The position numbers and the translations under genes are program-made. The notes beneath the pieces are model-generated. The model searched no databases, was not told the DNA's origin, and saw only the letters and a list, made by a program, of their open reading frames with translations. Below are positions 1 to 4,850 of a DNA stretch of 7,533 nucleotides, piece after piece. Each line of letters starts with the position of its first letter. The first letter of the stretch is position 1. Origin of the DNA: Firmicutes bacterium UBA4882 (GTDB lineage: Bacteria > Bacillota > UBA4882); NCBI GenBank assembly GCA_002399265.1, contig DHDG01000043.1, positions 1-7,533 of the forward strand, given 5' to 3'.

Positions 1-944
1 ATGAAGAGCGCCATCAATTTAGGTTTTATGGCTTTACTTAGCATGATTAGCGATGGCAGTGACAAGGTGGTAACCCCCATCATGAAGGCTAAAACGACGC
101 CAAGTTGTGCTCCTTTGGCAAGTAGGGCTTCTGCAATTGGAATAGTACCGAAAATATCGGCATAAATGGGAATCCCAATTATCGTTGCCAAAGGAACAGC
201 CAATGGATTACCGGTTCCTAAAACTTTTACAATCCATTCTTGCGGAATCCAGTTATGGATAACAGCCCCTATTCCGACACCCACCAATATATATGGAAAT
301 ACTTTTTTGAATGTGTCAATTACCTGTTCTTTGGCGAAAACCAATCGGTCATGTCTTGTCAAGTCAGGAGCTTCAATGTCTACATTTCCTCCTCTGGAAA
401 TAAACCCCTCGACGTATTTTTCCATATGCATTTTTTCAATCATGGTACCGCCGGCAATGGCTATAACCAGACCAAGCACCACATAAAGAATGGCTACCTC
501 TATTCCAAAAATGCTCATCAAAAGAACCAACGATCCTAAATCAACCATAGGAGAAGAAATAAGAAACGAAAAGGTTACCCCTAACGGTAGCCCCGCACTA
601 GTAAAGCCCATAAACAGCGGAATGGACGAACAGGAACAAAACGGCGTCACTGTTCCCAACAAAGCAGCGACGGTATTCGCGCCAATTCCATGAAAGCGTC
701 CCAGTATTTTTTTGGTCCTTTCCGGTGGAAAGTAGCTCTGAATATAAGAAATAATGTAAATCAAGACGCAAAGCAAAAGCGTAATCTTGATCGTATCATA
801 GATAAAAAACTGTGCGCTGGCCACCCATCGATTACCGGTATCCAGCCCCAAAGCCGATAACCCGCTGCCTATCACATCATTGAGCCAACTCATGCCGAGT
901 ATTTGGTTCTGAAAAAAATCCCAAACAGATCTTAATACTTGCAT
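1..944 (-). CDS. ArsP/YraQ-type membrane permease (C-terminus cut by window edge)
   Basis: I translated this frame by hand: it is open from ATG at 944 to the window edge, giving 314 residues without a stop. It is a polytopic inner-membrane protein with hydrophobic stretches near residues 45-70, 88-130, 135-165, 213-232, 245-270 and 280-302. The motif TPFCSCSSIPLF (residues 100-111; Cys103 and Cys105) and the late block around PIYADIFGTIPIAEA are hallmarks of the predicted-permease family that includes ArsP (trivalent organoarsenical efflux) and YraQ. Family members are usually slightly over 300 residues, so only a short C-terminal piece is missing. A GAGAGGG Shine-Dalgarno sits 9 nt before the ATG. 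It lies downstream of an ArsR-type regulator on the same strand, which supports a metal or metalloid efflux role. The exact substrate (methylarsenite, arsenite or another thiophilic metal) cannot be read from the sequence. The gene is more AT-rich than the window's housekeeping genes. Confidence 0.88.
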   Translation of the reverse strand, partial: MQVLRSVWDFFQNQILGMSWLNDVIGSGLSALGLDTGNRWVASAQFFIYDTIKITLLLCVLIYIISYIQSYFPPERTKKILGRFHGIGANTVAALLGTVTPFCSCSSIPLFMGFTSAGLPLGVTFSFLISSPMVDLGSLVLLMSIFGIEVAILYVVLGLVIAIAGGTMIEKMHMEKYVEGFISRGGNVDIEAPDLTRHDRLVFAKEQVIDTFKKVFPYILVGVGIGAVIHNWIPQEWIVKVLGTGNPLAVPLATIIGIPIYADIFGTIPIAEALLAKGAQLGVVLAFMMGVTTLSLPSLIMLSKAIKPKLMALF

Positions 945-984
945 TGTGGTAAACCCTCTCTTTCACAATTGGATAATCATATCT

Positions 985-1013
985 AAAATATCTTGATATA
1001 TAGTATCTGTAAA
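985..1013 (-). promoter_or_regulatory. Candidate promoter and ArsR site upstream of the permease
   Basis: On the minus strand TTTACA (1013-1008) is followed after 17 nt by TATTTT (990-985), matching the sigma-A consensus at 5/6 and 4/6. Between and over these boxes lies a near-palindrome, ATATC-TT-GATAT (988-999). The hexamer ATATCT also recurs at 979-984. The TTGAT-containing dyad is a plausible ArsR binding site, so the permease could be controlled separately from arsR. This is inferred from pattern only. Confidence 0.4.
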
Positions 1014-1050
1014 AAGCCATTTATATAAGATAAATGGCTTTTTACAGATA
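1004..1050 (-). terminator. Hairpin terminator between arsR and the permease (21-bp perfect inverted repeat)
   Basis: The arms 1004-1024 and 1030-1050 are exact reverse complements over 21 bases, with a 5-nt loop. The core is AAAAAGCCATTTAT paired with ATAAATGGCTTTTT, so a GCC-containing stem is flanked by an A-run and a T-run, the form of a bidirectional intrinsic terminator. It starts 13 nt after the arsR stop codon and should end or attenuate arsR transcription before the permease. Confidence 0.75.
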
Positions 1051-1063
1051 GCAAATACTTTCT

Positions 1064-1354
1064 TCAGTCATTCCACTTGAGCGTGATGAGCGCCCTCAAA
1101 AGCGCCATAGCTTCTCCGCTACCCTTTTCGCTTATTTTATAGTACGTCCATTTGCCCTCTGGCCTGCTGTCCACGATCCCAGACTCACAGAGAATTTTCA
1201 TGTGATAGGACAGCGAAGACTGCGGCATATCAAGCTGTTCTTTCAGCACACAGGCACATTTTTCACCGCCCCGAAGTAACTCAAGGATACGTAGCCGCTT
1301 TTCATCGCAGAAGGCTTTGAATACCTTTACTTGGTCATCATATGTGGTTACTAT
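1064..1354 (-). CDS. arsR: ArsR/SmtB-family metalloid-responsive repressor, probable ATA start
   Basis: This is a winged-helix repressor, expected to bind DNA as a dimer and release it on binding a thiophilic metalloid. Read from ATA at 1354 it is 96 residues, a normal family length. Seen in the sequence: an N-terminal helix around VFKAFCDEKRLRILELL (residues 11-27), a metal-site motif EKCACVL (31-37) resembling the ELCVCDL of classical arsenite-sensing ArsR, the recognition helix region MPQSSLSYHMKIL (43-55), and the beta-wing EGKWTYYKIS (66-75). Cys33 and Cys35 are the likely thiol ligands; Cys16 and Cys56 are additional. The oddity is the start: the frame has a TGA at 1366-1364 and no ATG, GTG or TTG until a GTG at 1249, which would delete the first helix and part of the metal site. 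ATA at 1354 has GAGG 7 nt upstream, an ideal spacing. A non-canonical start, a start-codon mutation or a sequence error are all possible. Confidence 0.82.
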   Translation of the reverse strand: MVTTYDDQVKVFKAFCDEKRLRILELLRGGEKCACVLKEQLDMPQSSLSYHMKILCESGIVDSRPEGKWTYYKISEKGSGEAMALLRALITLKWND

Positions 1355-1381
1355 GTCCTCACCTCAAATCCAAAATACCTG

Positions 1382-1397
1382 ATATGCTATAGCATAT
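1382..1397. promoter_or_regulatory. Perfect 16-bp palindrome, probable ArsR operator
   Basis: ATATGCTATAGCATAT is an exact palindrome. It overlaps the -10 box of the arsR promoter and lies about 30 nt before the proposed start codon. ArsR-family operators are typically AT-rich dyads over the promoter of their own gene, so autorepression is the natural reading. No protein-DNA evidence is available here. Confidence 0.6.
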
Positions 1398-1419
1398 GTT
1401 TTAAATCCAAAGTTGTCAA
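1391..1419 (-). promoter_or_regulatory. Sigma-A-type promoter of arsR
   Basis: On the minus strand a perfect TTGACA (1419-1414) is followed by a 17-nt spacer and TATGCT (1396-1391, 4/6 to TATAAT). The predicted transcript starts around 1385, leaving a leader of about 30 nt with a GAGGTGAGG ribosome binding site. The -10 lies inside the palindrome at 1382-1397, so a bound repressor would block polymerase. Confidence 0.65.
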
Positions 1420-1431
1420 TGTGAACGACAT

Positions 1432-1482
1432 AAAAAACACCACTCTGTTAACGATACAAACAGTTGATCAATAACAGAGTGG
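1432..1482 (-). terminator. Intrinsic terminator of ssrA
   Basis: The arms CCACTCTGTTA and TAACAGAGTGG (1440-1450 and 1472-1482) pair perfectly over 11 bp. On the minus strand the hairpin is followed by TGTTTTTT. It begins 5 nt past the tmRNA CCA end. The 21-nt loop is long for a terminator, but the stem plus U-run is convincing. Confidence 0.8.
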
Positions 1483-1487
1483 CCATA

Positions 1488-1840
1488 TGGTGGAGGCGAG
1501 GGGAGTCGAACCCCTGTCCGAAAAGATGTTGTGAACCGTTTCTCCGAGCGCAGCCGGTGTTTTAAATTTCGCCTCTGAAGCCTCCCACGGCAAAGTCTCC
1601 GTCAGCTATCTCGATAATCTTAGCTACTGTCTCCGAGAATTGACAGCAGAGCGTCCTGGTTTAAGTGACGCCCGCACCGGTCTCCCAGGTTAAGGCCGGA
1701 TTGGACGGCTGCTATTTAAGCAGCGTAAGCGTAGTTATTATTGGCGTCTAATTGACGCTGCCGCCTATTTAACGAGGCCTGCGACAACCTCGGCTCGCTT
1801 CGGCGCACCTCATTCTCCCCGTCGAAACCAGTACGCCCCC
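1488..1840 (-). ncRNA. ssrA: Transfer-messenger RNA (tmRNA, ssrA)
   Basis: This is the RNA partner of SmpB in trans-translation. It is charged with alanine, enters the A site of a ribosome stalled on an mRNA without a stop codon, and supplies a degradation tag plus a stop codon. Seen in the sequence (minus strand): the 5' end GGGGGCGTACTGGTTTCGAC contains the conserved D-loop-like element. The 3' end has a T-arm around GGGGTTCGACTCCCC and finishes CGCCTCCACCA with CCA encoded. The 5' GGGGGCG and 3' CGCCTCC form a 7-bp acceptor stem with one G-U pair, which fixes the ends at 1840 and 1488. The length of 353 nt is typical of a one-piece tmRNA. The gene lies 58 nt after smpB on the same strand and is followed directly by a terminator. 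Pseudoknots between tag and T-arm were not folded individually. Confidence 0.97.
1716..1745 (-). other. tmRNA tag reading frame (ANNNYAYAA)
   Basis: Within ssrA the minus strand reads GCC AAT AAT AAC TAC GCT TAC GCT GCT TAA, encoding ANNNYAYAA. The bases just before GCC, TAGAC, resemble the UAGUC that sets the resume codon in Escherichia coli tmRNA. With the alanine carried on tmRNA the full tag would be AANNNYAYAA. The hydrophobic AYAA end fits recognition by ClpXP-type proteases, which normally see LAA/VAA-like ends. Confidence 0.9.
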
Positions 1841-1844
1841 ATAT

Positions 1845-1859
1845 TTAATTATCAATTAA
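1845..1859 (-). promoter_or_regulatory. Candidate ssrA -10 region within an AT-rich dyad
   Basis: TTAATT-ATC-AATTAA is an exact inverted repeat with a 3-nt centre. On the minus strand it contains GATAAT (1853-1848, 5/6 to TATAAT), 7 nt before the mature 5' end at 1840, which is where a start site would be expected. No good -35 is visible: the position falls in the GC-rich repeats. ssrA may therefore have a weak promoter of its own or be processed from a smpB-ssrA transcript. Confidence 0.4.
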
Positions 1860-1897
1860 GTGCCGCGCCTTACGTACCGCGCCTAACGTACCGCGCC
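1856..1897. repeat. Three tandem 14-nt GC-rich repeats between smpB and ssrA
   Basis: The plus strand reads TTAAGTGCCGCGCC, TTACGTACCGCGCC and TAACGTACCGCGCC back to back (1856-1869, 1870-1883, 1884-1897). Copies 2 and 3 differ at one base. The array starts one base past the smpB stop and ends at the presumed ssrA promoter. Its function is unknown; it could be slippage-derived, a protein-binding array, or part of the -35 region of ssrA. Confidence 0.9.
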
Positions 1898-1898
1898 G

Positions 1899-2375
1899 CT
1901 ATTCTTTCCCTCGAAATGCACGTTCCACTTCACGCTTGGCATCCCGGGCCGCCAGATCCTCGCGCTTGTCATACAGTCTCTTTCCCTTTGCCAGTGCCAA
2001 CTCGACTTTGACCTTTCCCCGTTTGAGGTAGAAGCGCAGCGGGACCAAGGTCAGTCCTTTCTCCCGGGTCTTCCCGTATAAGCGCCGGATTTCCTCCTTA
2101 TGCAGAAGTAATTTGCGCGGCCGCAACGGGTCTAGATTAAAGCGGTTGCCAAAATCATAAGGAGATATATGCATATTATACAACAGCATCTCGTTATGCT
2201 CAACCCTGGCAAAAGCATCATTTAAACTGCCTTTTCCCTGACGCAATGACTTAACTTCCGTCCCTGCCAGCGCAATCCCAGCCTCGTAAGTTTCAATGAT
2301 AAAATATTCATGGCGGGCTTGGCGATTGACGACAATATTCTTTTCGCCATTGTTGCGCTCGCTATCAGCAGGCAT
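1899..2375 (-). CDS. smpB: SsrA-binding protein SmpB
   Basis: SmpB is a small cytoplasmic RNA-binding beta-barrel that binds the tRNA-like part of tmRNA and carries it to stalled ribosomes. With ATG at 2375 it has 158 residues, the usual length. Family signatures are all present: NRQARHEYFIIETYEAGI near the N-terminus, GTEVKSLRQGKGSLNDAF, the central HISPYDFGN and RPRKLLLHKEEI, then VELALAKGKRLYDKRED. The basic C-terminal tail AKREVERAFRGKE inserts into the mRNA channel in the family. The start was chosen because GAGGTG lies 6-8 nt before the ATG at 2375. In-frame upstream options are ATG at 2396 (weak GGA only) and TTG at 2417, which falls at the predicted transcription start and so is unlikely. 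It is followed by ssrA, the classical arrangement. The stop is TAG. No damage is seen. Confidence 0.96.
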   Translation of the reverse strand: MPADSERNNGEKNIVVNRQARHEYFIIETYEAGIALAGTEVKSLRQGKGSLNDAFARVEHNEMLLYNMHISPYDFGNRFNLDPLRPRKLLLHKEEIRRLYGKTREKGLTLVPLRFYLKRGKVKVELALAKGKRLYDKREDLAARDAKREVERAFRGKE

Positions 2376-2423
2376 CGGGTTCACCTCTTGCGTCATGGTT
2401 CCGGAATTCTGGGGCAATATATA

Positions 2424-2452
2424 ATTTTATCTCCTAATGCGGTTTTTGTCAA
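2424..2452 (-). promoter_or_regulatory. Sigma-A-type promoter of smpB
   Basis: On the minus strand a perfect TTGACA (2452-2447) is followed by 17 nt and TAAAAT (2429-2424, 5/6). The predicted start is close to 2417, leaving a leader of about 40 nt before the preferred smpB ATG. This is one of the cleanest promoters in the window. A second, weaker candidate (TTGACA 2541-2536, 16 nt, TATTAC 2519-2514) lies further upstream. Confidence 0.75.
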
Positions 2453-2577
2453 GTCAGTGTCGCACTTTGTGTCGTTCAGCAATCGCACTTTGATCGGGGC
2501 GATCGTGGCATTTGTAATACTGTGCCACCAAACCCTGTCAAATGGCCTTAACCTGTAGCAGTAATTAATGATTTCTG
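2453..2577. other. Divergent intergenic region between smpB and the helicase gene
   Basis: Together with the flanking promoters this is a 305-base gap without a gene (2376-2680). Visible elements are a direct repeat TCGCACTTTG at 2460-2469 and 2483-2492 (23-nt period), an inverted repeat GTGGCA/TGCCAC at 2505-2510 and 2523-2528 with a 12-nt loop and no T-run, and the weaker upstream smpB promoter candidate. I see no open frame with a ribosome binding site and no RNA gene I recognise. Confidence 0.5.
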
Positions 2578-2598
2578 ATACTATTATAATAACAGTAT
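2578..2598 (+). promoter_or_regulatory. TATAAT box inside a 21-nt imperfect palindrome, candidate helicase promoter/operator
   Basis: A perfect TATAAT (2585-2590) is nested in a dyad centred at 2588: ATACT and AGTAT arms enclose TTAT-A-ATAA, with a single mismatched pair (2583/2593). The dyad also gives TATAAT on the minus strand (2588-2583). No good -35 is present at 16-18 nt upstream (TAATTA at 2562-2567). The element may be an operator over the helicase promoter; the distance to the start codon at 2681 is about 90 nt. Confidence 0.45.
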
Positions 2599-2680
2599 GA
2601 TAGCACCTTGAGAGTGTCTTGGCCGCACCACCCTAGCAGCACTTGTATCGGCAATTAATATGATCCGGGAGGAATGCCAT

Positions 2681-4726
2681 ATGAAAGATGCCATACTCGC
2701 GGCACCCCCCCGCTTTTTCAAAAACCTGTTGCTTGATGAGTTCCAATCCGAGGCCATTTGGCACCTGCAACGCAATACCTCCACACTGGTCAGTGCACCG
2801 ACCGGAACCGGCAAAACAGTCATTGCCGACTTTTTGGTGGATGCGTGTATCAAGTCAGGAAAACGCATCGCCTACACCGCGCCTGTCAAAGCACTGGTCA
2901 ATCAAAAGTTCCGCAATTACGCGCAAATGGTCGGCCGCAATCAAGTGGGCATTCTGACTGGCGACTTATCCGAAAATCCAGATGCCCCCGTTTTGCTGAT
3001 GACCACGGAAGTATTCCGCAATATGCTGGTGTCTGGCGCGCCCACTCTCAAGAAGATTGCCTGGGTCGTCTTTGACGAGATCCATTATCTTGATCATGCA
3101 CAGCGCGGTACAGTTTGGGAAGAAGCCATCATGCTGATGCCCCCTGCCATGAAACTCCTGGGCTTATCGGCGACTGTGCCGAATGCCTCCGAAATTGCAG
3201 ACTGGATCGAAAGCGTGCACAAAGCTCCCGTGGCCGTTGTCAGTCATACCGAACGCGCCGTACCGTTGGAACATCTTTATTATAACCGCATGTGCGGGAC
3301 GATCAAGCCCGAGAAACTTATGTATGCCCGGACTTCCTCGGTGCTCGCCCATAAAGGGTTGGATATCAAGGCTGGTTTCCTGTCTCAGCGAGATTTGGAT
3401 GGCCTGCGTAGTGACCGTGATCTGGGCTTCCAGGATGATTCCAATCACTTGGATATGGTGCGCTACGTCGCCGCCAATCGCTTATTCCCCTGCCTCTATT
3501 TTGTGATGAGCCGCAGGGGATGCGAAGAAAAGGCCCACCAACTGGCCGCCAAGGCTGATTACCTCCGGCCCCGCGAAAAAGAAGCGGTCAGAGTGGCCAT
3601 CAAACAAGAGCTGACTGCCATGGCTTTGCGCCCCGACAGCATTCCCCGCTTCGCGCAGGTGAGCGAAATGTGGCGGCGCGGCATTGCTTTTCACCACGCG
3701 GGTATGCTGCCGGCCACCAAACAGATTGTCGAAACCTTACTGGAACGCAAGCTCCTGCGCGTGCTTTACGCCACCGAGACCTTTGCGGTCGGCGTCAATA
3801 TGCCTGTGCGCACGGTCTGTTTCGACTCACTAAAAAAGTATGACGGCCGCGAAGTGCGTTATCTCACGCAAGGCGAATACTTTCAGATGGCGGGGCGTGC
3901 CGGTCGGCGCGGTTTTGACCGCCAGGGCACCGTCCTGATCGCCGCTGATTTTGGTGCTTTCAGTCAGCAGGAGCAGCCTCCCATATGGGATGAGCAAAAA
4001 CTTGAGCCGATTAACAGCAAAATACAGTTGTCCTTCAATTTTGTGGCCAACCTGGCCGCTCGCTGGCCGAATGATAGAATCACGGCACTGTTATCCCATT
4101 CGCTGGCTGGCTTTCAGAACTCGGAAAACACCTCTGTATTTCGGGATTTTGATCAAAAAAGGGAAATTCTGCGTCGTCTGGATTACCTGAACGATGACGG
4201 ATTACTGCCGCGCGGTGAGGTTTGCCGGCACTTGCATGTTCAGGAAATCCTCATTACCGAATTGATTTTCGATGGCGTTTTGGCGGACATGGATACCGAG
4301 ACGCTGGCGGGTTTTGCCGCAGCGCTGGTTTATGAACCACGACCGGCGGAGACGGCCTTTCCATTTGTGCCTCCGCGCTGGCTGGCCGCGGCCGACATAG
4401 CCTTGGCTAGGGTTAACCAGCGTCTGGATGGTTTCGCCGAGATCAAGCCGGAGATTTATCCGGCAATCACGCCACTCATCCGCGCTTGGGTGCAGGGACG
4501 TTCCCTCAACCGAATCCTGCGGGACTTTCCCATGTCGCCAGGCGATTTTGTCACCGCCTGCCGCCGTGCGATCGACCTGCTGCGGCAGATCAGCGACGCC
4601 ATTCAAGCCCTTGACCGCGCAAGCGTCCCGGCCCACACCGAGAACGCCAATGATACTGACATGCCGCAGAAGATCAAGGAGGCCATCACAGCTCTAGATC
4701 GCCATGTGGTTTCGGTAAAACTTTAA
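2681..4726 (+). CDS. Ski2/HelY-like DExH-box RNA helicase
   Basis: This is a superfamily 2 ATP-dependent helicase of the Ski2-like group, whose characterised members unwind or remodel RNA. With ATG at 2681 it has 681 residues; GGGAGGA 7 nt upstream favours this over the in-frame ATG at 2660. Visible motifs: Walker A APTGTGKT (39-46), the Walker B/motif II DEIH box (132-135) in the Ski2-like context DEIHYLDHAQRGTVWEE, motif III SAT (163-165), FHHAGM and ATETFAVGVNMP in the second RecA domain, and motif VI QMAGRAGRRG (402-411). After this comes INSKIQLSFNFVANL as in Mtr4/Ski2. A C-terminal DSHCT-like helical domain (about 500-660) contains DDGLLPRGEVCRHL and ITELIFDGVL. It is shorter than Mtr4 or actinobacterial HelY, and I see no arch/KOW insertion. 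It is transcribed divergently from smpB-ssrA and upstream of gltX with no obvious terminator between. The RNA substrate is unknown; a DNA role cannot be excluded. Confidence 0.9.
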   Translation: MKDAILAAPPRFFKNLLLDEFQSEAIWHLQRNTSTLVSAPTGTGKTVIADFLVDACIKSGKRIAYTAPVKALVNQKFRNYAQMVGRNQVGILTGDLSENPDAPVLLMTTEVFRNMLVSGAPTLKKIAWVVFDEIHYLDHAQRGTVWEEAIMLMPPAMKLLGLSATVPNASEIADWIESVHKAPVAVVSHTERAVPLEHLYYNRMCGTIKPEKLMYARTSSVLAHKGLDIKAGFLSQRDLDGLRSDRDLGFQDDSNHLDMVRYVAANRLFPCLYFVMSRRGCEEKAHQLAAKADYLRPREKEAVRVAIKQELTAMALRPDSIPRFAQVSEMWRRGIAFHHAGMLPATKQIVETLLERKLLRVLYATETFAVGVNMPVRTVCFDSLKKYDGREVRYLTQGEYFQMAGRAGRRGFDRQGTVLIAADFGAFSQQEQPPIWDEQKLEPINSKIQLSFNFVANLAARWPNDRITALLSHSLAGFQNSENTSVFRDFDQKREILRRLDYLNDDGLLPRGEVCRHLHVQEILITELIFDGVLADMDTETLAGFAAALVYEPRPAETAFPFVPPRWLAAADIALARVNQRLDGFAEIKPEIYPAITPLIRAWVQGRSLNRILRDFPMSPGDFVTACRRAIDLLRQISDAIQALDRASVPAHTENANDTDMPQKIKEAITALDRHVVSVKL

Positions 4727-4850
4727 TACTATGAAAAGGATTCAGCAAAAGAGTTAAGAATAGTAATTGGAATCGTCATAAGAAGAATGTCATCAGAACA
4801 TCGAGAGGTTACCGTTAAATAGCTAAATAGTTATGCAGGAGGTTTTTCCA
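4727..4850 (+). other. Spacer and gltX ribosome binding site
   Basis: This 124-nt AT-richer gap holds no terminator hairpin, no convincing promoter and no tRNA. It ends in AGGAGG (4837-4842), 8 nt before the TTG at 4851. An in-frame ATG at 4833 overlaps the region just before this site and has no ribosome binding site of its own, so it is not the preferred start. Readthrough from the helicase gene into gltX is possible. Confidence 0.6.

Noticed and set aside
166..693. Plus-strand open frames at 166-486, 240-539 and 490-693
   Set aside because: They lie antisense to the permease frame, which carries the family motifs; none has a clear ribosome binding site or recognisable domain.
1440..1482. 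Inverted repeat as a transposon end
   Set aside because: Its place 5 nt after ssrA and the following T-run make it a terminator; no transposase is present.
1488..1515. A tRNA gene, from the T-arm-like bases and CCA end
   Set aside because: The matching 5' half is 350 nt away and has the tmRNA-specific GGTTTCGAC element, so this is the 3' end of ssrA.
2310..2558. 82-codon plus-strand frame across the smpB start and promoter
   Set aside because: It is antisense to smpB at its 5' end, then runs through the divergent promoter region, with no ribosome binding site and no family features.
2660..2680. ATG at 2660 as the helicase start
   Set aside because: GGGAGGA (2667-2673) lies downstream of this ATG and is perfectly spaced for the ATG at 2681.
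4202..4636. 144-codon minus-strand frame
   Set aside because: It is a shadow of the helicase C-terminal region, with no motif or ribosome binding site.
4833..4850. ATG at 4833 as the gltX start
   Set aside because: AGGAGG (4837-4842) lies after this ATG and 8 nt before TTG 4851; the family homology starts just after the TTG.
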